DNA from: Cognatiluteimonas profundi
GTDB lineage: Bacteria > Pseudomonadota > Gammaproteobacteria > Xanthomonadales > Xanthomonadaceae
Reading direction: 5' to 3'
Assembly: GCF_009792795.1 (NCBI RefSeq)
Contig: NZ_VKHQ01000002.1
Location: 62,001-126,000, forward strand
Length of the DNA: 64,000 nt
The position numbers and the translations under genes were made by a program. Below the pieces are notes generated by a model. The model did no database searches, was not told the DNA's origin, and was given only the letters and a program-made list of their open reading frames with translations. Below, piece by piece: positions 40,104 through 50,687 of this stretch. Position 1 is the stretch's first letter, and every line of letters begins with the position of its first letter.

Positions 40104-41335
40104 ACGCCGCAAGCCCGCAAACCATCGACTGGACGCGGGTCCGTGGCGACTTTCCGCTGCTGGCACGCCAGGTCCACGGCAAGCCGCTGGTCTACCTGGA
40201 CTCGGCCAACACCGGGCAGAAACCGGCAAGCGTGATCCAGTGCGTCGACGATTTCTATCGTTGCCACAACGCCAATGTCAGTCGCGCTGTGCATGCGCTC
40301 GGCAACGAAGCCACCGAGGCCTACGAGGGCGCGCGCACGCGGCTGGCACGCCACCTCAACGTGCGCGCCGACGACCTGGTACTCACCAGCGGCACCACCT
40401 TCGCGATCAACCTCGTCGCTTATTCCTGGGCGCTGCCGCGCCTGCGTCCGGGTGACGTCATCCTGCTGACGCGCATGGAGCACCACGCCAACATCGTCCC
40501 CTGGCAGCTGGTGGCCGAGCGCACCGGCGCGTCCATCCGCGTCGCCGAGGTGACGGCGGAAGGCGTACTCGACCTGGATGGCTTGCGCGCGGCAATGACC
40601 TCCCAGGTCAAGCTGCTTGGCCTGACCCATGTGTCCAATGTCCTGGGCACGGTGAATCCGGTCCGCGACATCTGTCGCGAGGCGCGCAGGCGCGGGATCG
40701 TGACCGTGGTCGATGGCTCGCAGGCGGTGCCGCACATGCCGGTGGACATTGCCGCGATCGGCTGCGATTTCTATGCCTTCACCGGACACAAGATGTGCGG
40801 ACCCACCGGCACCGGCGGATTGTGGGGGCGTCGGGAACACCTCGACGCCATGCCGCCATTCCTTGGCGGCGGCGAAATGATCCGGCAGGTGCGTTTCGAA
40901 GGCAGCACCTTCAACGACCCGCCGCACCGATTCGAGGCCGGAACGCCCAACATCGCCGGCCATGTCGGCCTGGGCGCGGCAGTGGACTACCTCGACGCAC
41001 TGGGGATGGACCATATCGCCGCGCGCGAAGCGGACCTGCTGTCGCACCTGACCGAATCAATGCGCGCGGAGGCAGGCGTGCGCATCATCGGCACGGCACC
41101 GGACAAGGCGGCCGTGACCAGCTTCCTGGTCGATGGCGCGCATGCGCACGACCTTGCAACGCTGCTCGACCTGGAAGGCGTTGCCGTTCGTTCGGGCCAC
41201 CATTGCGCGCATCCGCTGATGGATTTCTATGGCGTGCCGGCCACGTGCCGGGCGTCAATCGCCTTCTACAACACCCATGGGGAGATCGATGCCTTCATGG
41301 TCGCCCTGCGCAAGGTGCGGCGACTGCTCGGCTAG
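40100..41335 (+). CDS. sufS: Cysteine desulfurase SufS
   Basis: A 411-residue class V aminotransferase fold enzyme that takes sulfur from cysteine for cluster assembly. The PLP lysine is Lys231 in FTGHKMCGPTG and the persulfide cysteine is Cys369 in RSGHHCAHPL. The start lies within the sufD stop. No sufE or sufA lies next to it, so the sulfur acceptor must be encoded elsewhere or be replaced. Confidence 0.96.
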   Translation: MNAASPQTIDWTRVRGDFPLLARQVHGKPLVYLDSANTGQKPASVIQCVDDFYRCHNANVSRAVHALGNEATEAYEGARTRLARHLNVRADDLVLTSGTTFAINLVAYSWALPRLRPGDVILLTRMEHHANIVPWQLVAERTGASIRVAEVTAEGVLDLDGLRAAMTSQVKLLGLTHVSNVLGTVNPVRDICREARRRGIVTVVDGSQAVPHMPVDIAAIGCDFYAFTGHKMCGPTGTGGLWGRREHLDAMPPFLGGGEMIRQVRFEGSTFNDPPHRFEAGTPNIAGHVGLGAAVDYLDALGMDHIAAREADLLSHLTESMRAEAGVRIIGTAPDKAAVTSFLVDGAHAHDLATLLDLEGVAVRSGHHCAHPLMDFYGVPATCRASIAFYNTHGEIDAFMVALRKVRRLLG

Positions 41336-41411
41336 AATCCTTGTCGATGGCAGGGGCGGACATGACGAACGATATCGCGATCGTGTTGCGGGACAGGGAC
41401 GGAATGACGAC

Positions 41412-41936
41412 ATGGCGGAGTTGACTTTCCGCGCCGCAACGCCGGCCGACGTGCCAGCCGTGGTCGCGCTGGTGGAATCGGCGTATCGCGGCGATTCCAG
41501 TCGTCGCGGCTGGACGACGGAGGCGGACCTGGTCGATGGCTCGCGCACCAGCGAAGAAGACGTGCTTGCCACCATCCTTCGACCCCGAAGCCGGATCGTG
41601 CTGGCCGAGCACGATGGCGCGCTGCTGGCCTGTGCGCACGTGGCCGACGACGGGGACGCCGGCTATTTCGGACTGTTTTCCGTGCGCCCCGACCTGCAGG
41701 GAGCAGGAATCGGCAAGGCCGTGATGTCCGAAGCCGAGCGCGTCGCGCACGAGGAATGGGGGCTGCCAATCATGCGCATGACCGTGATCGACGTGCGGCA
41801 GGAGCTCATCGCGTTTTACCAGCGCCACGGATATCGCCGGACCGGTGAGGTCAAGCCCTTCCCCTACGGCAACGCGCGGGTTGGACAGCCTCGCCGCGAC
41901 GACCTGCAGTTCGCGATACTGGAGAAGCGCTGGTGA
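41412..41936 (+). CDS. GNAT family N-acetyltransferase
   Basis: A 174-residue GNAT protein. The acetyl-CoA loop is RPDLQGAGIGKAVM with preceding AGYFGLFSV, and it ends with a FYQRHGYRRTGEV motif typical of the fold. The substrate is unknown. It starts 76 bases after sufS, and its stop overlaps the Rieske gene start, so it belongs to the suf transcription unit by position. It might be a self-contained resistance-type acetyltransferase rather than a SUF factor. Confidence 0.88.
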   Translation: MAELTFRAATPADVPAVVALVESAYRGDSSRRGWTTEADLVDGSRTSEEDVLATILRPRSRIVLAEHDGALLACAHVADDGDAGYFGLFSVRPDLQGAGIGKAVMSEAERVAHEEWGLPIMRMTVIDVRQELIAFYQRHGYRRTGEVKPFPYGNARVGQPRRDDLQFAILEKRW

Positions 41937-42256
41937 GCGACTGGATACGTGTTTGCGCCACCGCCGAGATGTTGCCGGGCGAGTCGCGGGTGGTCTGGGA
42001 CGGCGAAACGCCAATCGTCGTCTTCAATTACGACGGCGATTTCTATGCGCTGGAGGATCGCTGCAGCCACGAGGATTTCGAACTGTCCGCTGGTCCATTC
42101 GATGCCGAGGAGGCCACCATCGAATGCGTGCTGCACGGATCGCGCTTCGACGTTCGCGACGGTCGCGCGCTCAATCCGCCGGCCTACGCGCCAGTGGTGA
42201 AATTTCCCACGCGCGTCGAACAGGATGTGGTGTGGACGCGGGATGACCGCGACTGA
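41933..42256 (+). CDS. Rieske [2Fe-2S] ferredoxin-like protein
   Basis: A 107-residue small Rieske protein. The cluster ligands are Cys44/His46 (CSH) and Cys65/His68 (CVLH), in the CxH...CxxH arrangement. It resembles the ferredoxin subunits that pass electrons to oxygenases or biosynthetic enzymes, and it is often found at the end of suf operons. The GTG start at 41933 overlaps the GNAT stop by four bases. It probably gets its cluster from the SUF machinery. Confidence 0.92.
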   Translation: MSDWIRVCATAEMLPGESRVVWDGETPIVVFNYDGDFYALEDRCSHEDFELSAGPFDAEEATIECVLHGSRFDVRDGRALNPPAYAPVVKFPTRVEQDVVWTRDDRD

Positions 42257-42266
42257 CGCCTGCCGG

Positions 42267-42866
42267 CTAGTGGCCCTTGGGCTGCAGCTGGATCACAAGC
42301 ACCTCACCGCCACCATCCAGCACGAAACGCTGGCGCGCATCGCCCCCCACCAGCAGCGCGGTATCGCCGGTGCCGATGTCGCCCAATGCGGAGGCGTCGG
42401 CGAAACGCCCCTGTCCGCCCATCAGGTACAGCGCCCAGACATGGCCCGGGTCGACGAAGATCACCATCGGGCCCACCAGAGGCCGATGCCATAGCCGGGC
42501 ATCCATCCGGTCGCGACGCCACATCAGGTTGAAATCCTGGGTGGGGCCGTCGACAAGCCTGCCGGTGACGCCGCGCTCACCGGCAAACCGTGCACGGTCA
42601 TGCGGCGGTTGCAGGATCTGCTCGACGCCGTCATCGAATTGCAGCGACAGCCCATTGCCGGCCAGCAGCACGAGTTCGCGGTCGACGTCCTCGAATCGGG
42701 AAAATGGCGCGTCGTCGTCGATCTCGGCGATCGACAAGCGCCAGTCCCAGTCTCCCTGGCCTGGCGATCGCGTGATTTCGCGGGTCCAGCCAAGGCCGTT
42801 CTTCCAGCGTTCGCGCTGGTAGGTGTTGGCCCGGATCACCCGGGTCGCTCCGCAGGCATCAGTCAT
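42267..42866 (-). CDS. HutD/Ves family protein
   Basis: A 199-residue cupin-type protein of the HutD/Ves family. The hallmark ERWKNGLGWTREI is near the N-terminus, followed by WRLSIAEI, FSRFEDVDRELVLLAG and RRDRMDA. HutD is linked to histidine use and Ves to cold response; the function of neither is settled and no hut genes are nearby. It converges with the Rieske gene, leaving only 10 bases. Confidence 0.88.
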   Translation of the reverse strand: MTDACGATRVIRANTYQRERWKNGLGWTREITRSPGQGDWDWRLSIAEIDDDAPFSRFEDVDRELVLLAGNGLSLQFDDGVEQILQPPHDRARFAGERGVTGRLVDGPTQDFNLMWRRDRMDARLWHRPLVGPMVIFVDPGHVWALYLMGGQGRFADASALGDIGTGDTALLVGGDARQRFVLDGGGEVLVIQLQPKGH

Positions 42867-42980
42867 GCGGACATTCTAGGGGCCGACCCGCGCGCATCGC
42901 GTAGGCGTGGCTGTCGAAGGCCGAGGCGCCCGCAGTGCGGCGCTCGCATGTGGGCATGGCTGAAGAAGAAGGTGCCGCTT

Positions 42981-43092
42981 CGCCCGCGCATCATGCGCGG
43001 GCGAGCGGCCAACGTCCTTGTCATTGGTGTCCCGCCAGTCTTGTCGGGCATCCGCCCCTGGCCGCTGGCCGCACATCCGTGCGCGGCCAGCG
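42981..43092. repeat. Two palindromes in the hutD-comEA gap
   Basis: The 236-base gap (42867-43102) has no gene. It holds CGCCCGCGCA/TGCGCGGGCG (42981-43003, 3-base loop) and CGCTGGCCGC/GCGGCCAGCG (43062-43092, 11-base loop). The second could end the ComEA-like transcript, but neither has a U-run. Nothing else was recognised in the gap. Confidence 0.5.
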
Positions 43093-43102
43093 TGGTACAC
43101 GA

Positions 43103-43450
43103 TCAGCGCCGGGTGACGGGCGCCATTGGCTGTCGCGCTGGCGCGGCGTTGCCGCCCAGCAGGATGCGGTCACGGTTCTTCTCGACCGTCTTCAGTCCGA
43201 TGCCCTTGACCAGGGCCAGTTGCTCGGCGCTCTTGAAGCTGCCGTGCTCCTTGCGGTAGGCCACGATCGCTTCGGCCTTGGACGGTCCCACGTTGAGCAG
43301 GACGCGATCGATGGTCACGGCATCGGCGGTATTCAGGTTGACCTTGTCCATGCCGTGCAAGCCGGCCCTGTCGGCTGCGTGGGCGTTGCACAGTGCTCCG
43401 GTCGCCAGCAGCAGCGACAGGACGATGGATTGGGTGAAATGGGTTTTCAT
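43103..43450 (-). CDS. ComEA-like helix-hairpin-helix protein, exported
   Basis: A 115-residue protein with a signal peptide (ending AHA) and one ComEA-type HhH domain: KVNLNTADAVTIDRVLLNVGPSKAEAIVAY is the segment at about residues 36-65, followed by LVKGIGLKTVEKNR. Such proteins bind DNA in the periplasm during natural transformation, though many short relatives have no proven role. A Pro/Arg tail ends it. It is divergent from the M20 peptidase. Confidence 0.85.
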   Translation of the reverse strand: MKTHFTQSIVLSLLLATGALCNAHAADRAGLHGMDKVNLNTADAVTIDRVLLNVGPSKAEAIVAYRKEHGSFKSAEQLALVKGIGLKTVEKNRDRILLGGNAAPARQPMAPVTRR

Positions 43451-43650
43451 GGCTGTTCCTTGAGGTGATTGGGAGTCCGTTCCTGCCGGCTGGACGCTGT
43501 CTGCCGGTGGAGACAGTGTCCCGATTGCCTGCCGCCCACCCTATCGCCGGACCCGCCGTGGCGAAGCCGGCGAATGCCCCACGGGACTGTCGGAAAAGTC
43601 CTACACGCCGCGGCGGTAGAATTCAGCCTTCGACTCTGGATCAATCCCCC

Positions 43651-45198
43651 ATGGACCCCAGCCCCACCCAGGCCGCCCCATCGCACTCGCCACCCAGCCC
43701 ATCCAGGATGGATGCGGCAGCGCTGCAGCGGTACATCGACGGCAGGTGGGACGACGACATCGTTCCCCAACTGATCGACTACATCCGCATCCCGAACAAG
43801 TCGCCGATGTTCGATTCGGACTGGGTGGCCCACGGACACATGGACAGGGCCGTCGAGCTGATGCGGTCCTGGGCGCAGGCGCAGGCGATTGCCGGCCTCG
43901 AACTTGAAGTCGTGCAGCTGGCTGGGCGGACGCCGCTGATCTTCATCGAGATTCCCTCGACCGACGGCCAGGCGGGCGAGGATTGCGTCCTGCTGTACGG
44001 GCATCTGGACAAGCAACCGGAAATGACCGGCTGGGACGAGGGCCTGGGACCCTGGGAACCCGTGCTCGACGGCGACCGGCTGTACGGACGCGGCGGCGCG
44101 GACGACGGCTACGCGATCTTCGGCTCGCTGACCGCGATCCAGGCCCTGCAGCAACAAGGCATTCCACACGCCCGATGCGTCGTGCTGATCGAGGCCTGCG
44201 AAGAATCCGGAAGCTATGACCTGCCCGCGTATGTCGATCACCTCGCGGCGCGGATCGGCAAGCCGTCGCTGGTGGTCTGCCTGGATTCTGGTTGCGGCAA
44301 TTACGAACAACTGTGGTGCACCACGTCATTGCGCGGCCTGGCCGGTGGCAACCTGACGGTGCGGGTGCTGGAGGAAGGCGTGCATTCGGGCGACGCTTCC
44401 GGGGTCGTTCCGTCGAGTTTCCGGCTGGCGCGCCAACTGCTCTCGCGGATCGAGGACGAGGCCACCGGCCGCATCATCATCGACGCGCTCCATGCCGAGG
44501 TGCCGGCCGATCGCCTGCTGCAGGCAGGCACAGTCGCCCACGTACTGGGGAGCGAGGTCTATGACAAGTTCCCGCTCACGCCGGGCGTCAAGCCCATGGC
44601 GGAGGACCTCACCGAACTGGTCCTCAATCGCACATGGCGGCCGTCGCTGTCGGTGACGGGCGTCGACGGCATCCCGCCGTTGGCATCCGCCGGCAACGTG
44701 CTGCGGCCCTACACCACCCTCAAGCTCTCCCTGCGCCTGCCCCCCACGGTGGATGGAAAGCCCGCAGGGGAATTGCTGAAGGATGTACTCGAGCGCGATC
44801 CGCCCAATGGCGCCCATGTCTCGCTTGAACTGGAAAAAGCCAGCAGCGGCTGGAATGCGCCGGTGATGATGCCCTGGCTGGAACGGGCAATCGGGACCGC
44901 CAGCCACGAGTTCTTCGGCCGGCCGGCCATGTACATGGGGGAAGGCGGCACCATTCCGTTCATGGGCATGCTCGGCGAGAAGTTCCCGGGCGCGCAGTTC
45001 ATGATTACGGGCGTGCTCGGTCCGCATTCCAACGCCCATGGCCCGAACGAATTCCTGCACATCCCGATGGGCAAGCGGGTGACGGCATCGGTGGCACGGG
45101 TCCTGGCCGAGCACCACGCTGCCAGCCTGCGCGGGGAAACGACTGGCGTGGCGGCTGTGGCCGGCGCCAGCCAGCACGGGGACCACGGTTGTTGCTGA
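43651..45198 (+). CDS. M20 family metallopeptidase (dipeptidase)
   Basis: A 515-residue M20-type enzyme. Metal ligands are in LYGHLDKQP, GRGGADDGYA, EACEESGSYD, CLDSG and GPHSNAHGPNEF; a dimerisation domain lies between. Substrates of this group are dipeptides or short peptides. It has no signal peptide, so it is cytoplasmic. The C-terminus is an unusual GASQHGDHGCC tail. The ATG at 43651 was chosen, but an in-frame ATG at 43708 has a nearby GG-rich site and gives the length seen in relatives. Confidence 0.9.
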   Translation: MDPSPTQAAPSHSPPSPSRMDAAALQRYIDGRWDDDIVPQLIDYIRIPNKSPMFDSDWVAHGHMDRAVELMRSWAQAQAIAGLELEVVQLAGRTPLIFIEIPSTDGQAGEDCVLLYGHLDKQPEMTGWDEGLGPWEPVLDGDRLYGRGGADDGYAIFGSLTAIQALQQQGIPHARCVVLIEACEESGSYDLPAYVDHLAARIGKPSLVVCLDSGCGNYEQLWCTTSLRGLAGGNLTVRVLEEGVHSGDASGVVPSSFRLARQLLSRIEDEATGRIIIDALHAEVPADRLLQAGTVAHVLGSEVYDKFPLTPGVKPMAEDLTELVLNRTWRPSLSVTGVDGIPPLASAGNVLRPYTTLKLSLRLPPTVDGKPAGELLKDVLERDPPNGAHVSLELEKASSGWNAPVMMPWLERAIGTASHEFFGRPAMYMGEGGTIPFMGMLGEKFPGAQFMITGVLGPHSNAHGPNEFLHIPMGKRVTASVARVLAEHHAASLRGETTGVAAVAGASQHGDHGCC

Positions 45199-45272
45199 AT
45201 CGCGGGTGCGCGCACTGACGTCAAGGCCCTGTCCCATCGGATAAGCTCGGCCATCGACAACGGGAGCGCACC

Positions 45273-45551
45273 ATGCACTGGGATCTTTTCGGCAGCAGGA
45301 ACTGGATCTACATCATCCTGATCGGCTTCGTCGTCGGCTTGCTGGCGCGCGCGCTCAAGCCCGGGCGCGACAGCATGGGCATCATCTTCACGACCCTGCT
45401 CGGCATCGCCGGTGCGCTGCTGGCCGGATGGGCCGGGCAGACGATGGGCTGGTATCGGCCGGGGCAACCGGCGGGATTCCTGGGCGCACTGCTGGGCGCC
45501 ATCGTGATCCTGATCATGGTCAGCCTGTTCCGTCGCCCGCGCAGGTTCTGA
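45273..45551 (+). CDS. GlsB/YeaQ/YmgE family membrane protein
   Basis: A 92-residue protein with three hydrophobic segments rich in glycine, matching the transglycosylase-associated protein family (GFVVGLLARALKPG, LLGIAGALLAGWAGQ, GFLGALLGAIVILIMV). Members are stress-induced in several bacteria; their biochemical role is unknown. It is a single gene followed by a strong terminator. Confidence 0.9.
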   Translation: MHWDLFGSRNWIYIILIGFVVGLLARALKPGRDSMGIIFTTLLGIAGALLAGWAGQTMGWYRPGQPAGFLGALLGAIVILIMVSLFRRPRRF

Positions 45552-45580
45552 CGGGTACGCAATCGACAGGCAGACACAAA

Positions 45581-45606
45581 AGCCCCGCCGTCGCGGGGCT
45601 TTTTTT
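45581..45606. terminator. Bidirectional intrinsic terminator
   Basis: An 8-bp stem (AGCCCCGC/GCGGGGCT) with a four-base loop is followed by TTTTTT on the plus strand and TTTGTGTC on the minus strand. It serves the GlsB-type gene and manC. Confidence 0.85.
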
Positions 45607-45612
45607 GGGGCG

Positions 45613-47019
45613 TCAGGCTCGCCCGTAGACGTCGTCGTAACGGACGATGTCGTCCTCGCCCAGGTAGTCGCCGGACTGCACCTCGATCAACTCCAGCATC
45701 TGCGGGCCGGGGTTTTCCAGGCGGTGGCGGGCGCCGAGCGGAATGTAGGTCGACTGGTCCGCCTGCAGGTCGAACACCTCGTCGTTGCGCGTGACCCGCG
45801 CGGTTCCGCTGACGACGATCCAGTGCTCCGCTCGCCGGGTATGCGACTGCAGCGACAGGCGCGCGCCGGGCTTGACCTTGATCCGCTTGACCTGGAAACG
45901 CGCGCCGACGTCCACGGAGTCATAACTGCCCCACGGGCGGTGCACTTCGCGATGCAGCGCGGCCTGGCTGCGACCGCCGTCCTTGAGCTGCGTCACCACA
46001 TCCTTGACCTGCTGCACGCGATCCTTGCGCGCGACCAGGACGGCGTCGTCGGTTTCGACCACGACCAGGTCGTCCACGCCGACCAGCGCCACGAGCCGGC
46101 GCGCGTGCACGTAACTGTTGCGGCTGTCGACGGCGATGACATCGCCGAATGCCGCGTTGCCATCGGCATCGCGGATCGCGACATCCCACAACGCCGACCA
46201 TGAGCCCAGGTCGCTCCAGCCGATGTCGACCGGCAGCACCATGGCCGCATCGGTCCGCTCCATCACAGCGTAGTCGATGGAATCGGCCGGACAGGCGGCG
46301 AACGCCTCACGGTCCAGGCGGATGAAATCGCCATCGACGATCGCCTGGTCGAAAGCCTTGCGGGTTGCCGCTGCGACGTCGGGGCGGAAGCGCTCGAGTT
46401 GCTCGAGATAACGCGACGCGCGGAACAGGAACATGCCGCTGTTCCAGTAATAGCCGCCTGCTTCGAGATACGTTTTGGCGGTCGCCTCGTCAGGCTTTTC
46501 GACGAAGCGGGCGACCTGCCGGATGCGATCGTCGCCCGCTGCGGCCTGGATGTAGCCAAAACCGGTTTCCGGCGCCGTGGGCAGGATGCCGAAGGTGACC
46601 AGGGCCCCCTGGCGCGCCGCTGGAATCGCCGCCGCGACGGCTTCGCGGAACGCATCGGCGTCGCGGATCACGTGGTCCGACGGCAACACCAGCAGCAACG
46701 GGTCGTTTCCCTCGGCCATGGCCTGCATGGCGGCGGCGGCAATCGCCGGCGCGGTATTGCGGCCGATGGGCTCCAGCACGATCGCCGGGGTGGGTGCACC
46801 GATCTGCCGCAATTGCTCGGCGACGAGGAAGCGATGCTCCTCGTTGGCCACGACGATCGGCGCGGCGGTCGCGATGGGGGCCACGCGTTGCCAGGTGGCC
46901 TGCAGCATCGTGTCGTCGCCACCCAGCGGCAGGAACTGCTTGGGGTACAGCTCACGCGACAATGGCCACAATCGTGTCCCCGAACCACCCGACAACAGTA
47001 CCGGCTGCACGATTTCCAT
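45613..47019 (-). CDS. manC: Mannose-1-phosphate guanylyltransferase/mannose-6-phosphate isomerase
   Basis: A 468-residue bifunctional enzyme for GDP-mannose. The N-terminal transferase begins VLLSGGSGTRLWPLSR and has LPSDHVIRD and FVEKPDEATAK; the C-terminal cupin has WGSYDSVDVG and LQSHTRRAEHWIVVSG, the isomerase metal site. GDP-mannose feeds LPS and exopolysaccharide. The ATG at 47019 has GAGG 5 bases upstream; the frame beyond is non-homologous. It is divergent from amgK, 69 bases away. Confidence 0.95.
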   Translation of the reverse strand: MEIVQPVLLSGGSGTRLWPLSRELYPKQFLPLGGDDTMLQATWQRVAPIATAAPIVVANEEHRFLVAEQLRQIGAPTPAIVLEPIGRNTAPAIAAAAMQAMAEGNDPLLLVLPSDHVIRDADAFREAVAAAIPAARQGALVTFGILPTAPETGFGYIQAAAGDDRIRQVARFVEKPDEATAKTYLEAGGYYWNSGMFLFRASRYLEQLERFRPDVAAATRKAFDQAIVDGDFIRLDREAFAACPADSIDYAVMERTDAAMVLPVDIGWSDLGSWSALWDVAIRDADGNAAFGDVIAVDSRNSYVHARRLVALVGVDDLVVVETDDAVLVARKDRVQQVKDVVTQLKDGGRSQAALHREVHRPWGSYDSVDVGARFQVKRIKVKPGARLSLQSHTRRAEHWIVVSGTARVTRNDEVFDLQADQSTYIPLGARHRLENPGPQMLELIEVQSGDYLGEDDIVRYDDVYGRA

Positions 47020-47088
47020 GATTGCCTCGCAAGATTCCAGCACGCAGTTTAACCTGCCCGACAGACTGCCCTCGCACCGGTACATTCG

Positions 47089-48806
<1,718 letters not shown>

Positions 48807-48822
48807 CGAAGGCGTACCGCGC

Positions 48823-49533
48823 CTACCTGTCCGGACCCAGCACCTGCCGCAGGAAGGGCACGGTGATACGGCGCTGCGCGGCCAGCGAGGCCCGATCGAG
48901 CGTGTCGAGCAGGCCCGCCAGTCCGGCGATGTTGCGGCCCACGCGATGCAGCAGCCAGTCGAGCGCGGCGTCATCCAGCAACAGTCCGCGCCGTTGCGCG
49001 CGATCGCGCAACACCGCGCGCCGACCCGCATCGTCCAGCGCCGACAAGCCGATCCGTGCGCACTGCGACAGGCGCGAACGCAGGTCGGGAAGGCACAGCG
49101 ACAAGGCGTCGGGAGTGGTCTGCGCGGTATAGAGCACGGCCACGCCCGCCGCTCGTGCACGGTTGTGGAATTCGAACAATGCATGCTCGTCGTCGCGGTC
49201 GCCCGCGATGGTGTCCAGCCCATCCAGCGCAACCAGTTCGTTGCCTTCGATCGCGTCCAGCGCGGCGCGCAGGCGACCGCGCGCCGCCTGCAATGGCAGG
49301 TAGGCGGCGTGTCGCCCGCCAGCCTCGGCCGCGGCGCAGGTCGCCAGCGCCAGATGGGTCTTGCCGGTCCCGTCAGGCCCCTGCAGGTACACCCAGTCGC
49401 CGCCCGCCATCGCAAGCGCCTGCAGTTGCGCCAAGGCACCAACCGGTGCGTCGACGAACGTGTCCAGGCGCTGGTCGGGCGGATAGCGCAATGTCAGTGG
49501 AAGCTGTGGGCTGGTATCGCCAGTCGTGCTCAT
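48823..49533 (-). CDS. hda: DnaA regulatory inactivator Hda
   Basis: A 236-residue AAA+ protein, the length of Hda. It has a Walker A (GPDGTGKTH), a Walker B-like LVALDGLDTIAG and a sensor region ending with RRITVPFLRQVLG. Hda works with the sliding clamp to stimulate ATP hydrolysis by DnaA and so limit initiation. It overlaps the perM stop by four bases, giving the order DUF2066-perM-hda on the minus strand. Confidence 0.9.
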   Translation of the reverse strand: MSTTGDTSPQLPLTLRYPPDQRLDTFVDAPVGALAQLQALAMAGGDWVYLQGPDGTGKTHLALATCAAAEAGGRHAAYLPLQAARGRLRAALDAIEGNELVALDGLDTIAGDRDDEHALFEFHNRARAAGVAVLYTAQTTPDALSLCLPDLRSRLSQCARIGLSALDDAGRRAVLRDRAQRRGLLLDDAALDWLLHRVGRNIAGLAGLLDTLDRASLAAQRRITVPFLRQVLGPDR

Positions 49534-50684
49534 GCCAGCTCGTCGACATCCGCCGACAGTGGAGCGCCTGCCTCGTCGAGGATGACCGCGTGGCTTTCAC
49601 CGGCATAGAGCCGGCTGTGGGTGTAGCGCTCGTGGGCGTAGCGCAACAGCACGTTTGCGATTGCCGCCACCGGGAGCGCCACCAGCATTCCGAGAAAACC
49701 GAACAGCTGGCCGCCCGCAAGCACGGCGAAGATCACGGCCGCCGGATGCAGGCCGATGCGGTCGCCAACCAGCGTGGGAGTGAGCCACGCGCTCTCGATC
49801 ACCTGCCCGATCGCAAACACCGCCGCCACCCCGGCCAGGTGTTGCCAGTCGCCAAACTGCACCAGCGCCGCGATGCCGCCCAGGATGATCACCGTCGCCG
49901 GGCCGAGATACGGGATGAAAGTCAGCACGCCGGCGATCAACCCGATCAGGATTCCGAGGTCGAGGCCGACGAACCAGAGCCCGGATGCATACAGCGCACC
50001 GAGGATCAGCATCACCAGCAGTTGCCCGCGCAGGAAGCCGCCAAGGACTTCACTGGATTCGGCGGCCAGCCGCGACACGGTCGCCGAATGGTCGCGCGGC
50101 ACGAGGGCGGCAACCCGCTCGACGATGTGGTCCCAGTCACGCAGGAAGAAAAACGTCAGCACCGGCAACAGCACGATGTTCGCAAGCCATGCCAGCAAGG
50201 CGAAGCCCGATCGCGACAGGTAACCCAGCGCGGTGCTCGCGAACCCGCCCGCCTGCTCCCAATGCGTCCGGATCAATTCGACCACACGCTGCGGATCCAG
50301 CCAGTCCACCAGTTGCATGCCGGTCTTGTCGCGCAGCCACGGCAGGACCGTGCCGACCAGCCAGTCGCGGTAATGCGGCAGCGAGGCGACCAGCACGACG
50401 ATCTGGCGCTCCAGCAGCGGCACCAGCAGCAGCAGCGCCACCAGCATCAGCAGCGCCATGCAGGCGAAGACGATGACGACGGCGAAATTCCGCGACAGGC
50501 CGCGGCGCTCGATGCGGTCGACCAGTGGATCGCCGAGCCAGCCCAGCAGCGCGGCAAACACGAACGGCGTCAGCACCGGCGCCAGCAACCATGTCAGCCA
50601 CCCGACGACGAGCGCACCCAGGCCCCACTGCAGGCGCCGCAGGAATGCCGTGATCGCAGCGTCGGCGCTCTGGTCCAAATCCAC
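49530..50684 (-). CDS. AI-2E/PerM family transporter
   Basis: A 384-residue multi-pass membrane protein (about eight helices) of the AI-2E exporter/PerM family. Typical parts are LLGWLGDPLVDRIERRGL near the N-terminus and GVLTFIPYLGPATVIILGG in the C-terminal half. The GTG start is at 50684, just after the DUF2066 stop. The family exports autoinducer-2 in some bacteria or ions in others; the substrate is unclear here. It sits between an exported DUF2066 protein and hda, a conserved order in this group. Confidence 0.88.
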   Translation of the reverse strand: MDLDQSADAAITAFLRRLQWGLGALVVGWLTWLLAPVLTPFVFAALLGWLGDPLVDRIERRGLSRNFAVVIVFACMALLMLVALLLLVPLLERQIVVLVASLPHYRDWLVGTVLPWLRDKTGMQLVDWLDPQRVVELIRTHWEQAGGFASTALGYLSRSGFALLAWLANIVLLPVLTFFFLRDWDHIVERVAALVPRDHSATVSRLAAESSEVLGGFLRGQLLVMLILGALYASGLWFVGLDLGILIGLIAGVLTFIPYLGPATVIILGGIAALVQFGDWQHLAGVAAVFAIGQVIESAWLTPTLVGDRIGLHPAAVIFAVLAGGQLFGFLGMLVALPVAAIANVLLRYAHERYTHSRLYAGESHAVILDEAGAPLSADVDELA

Positions 50685-50687
50685 GGC

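Noticed and set aside
41347..41424. A 25-residue ORF between sufS and the GNAT gene
   Set aside because: No clear ribosome-binding site, overlaps the GNAT start, and no similarity.
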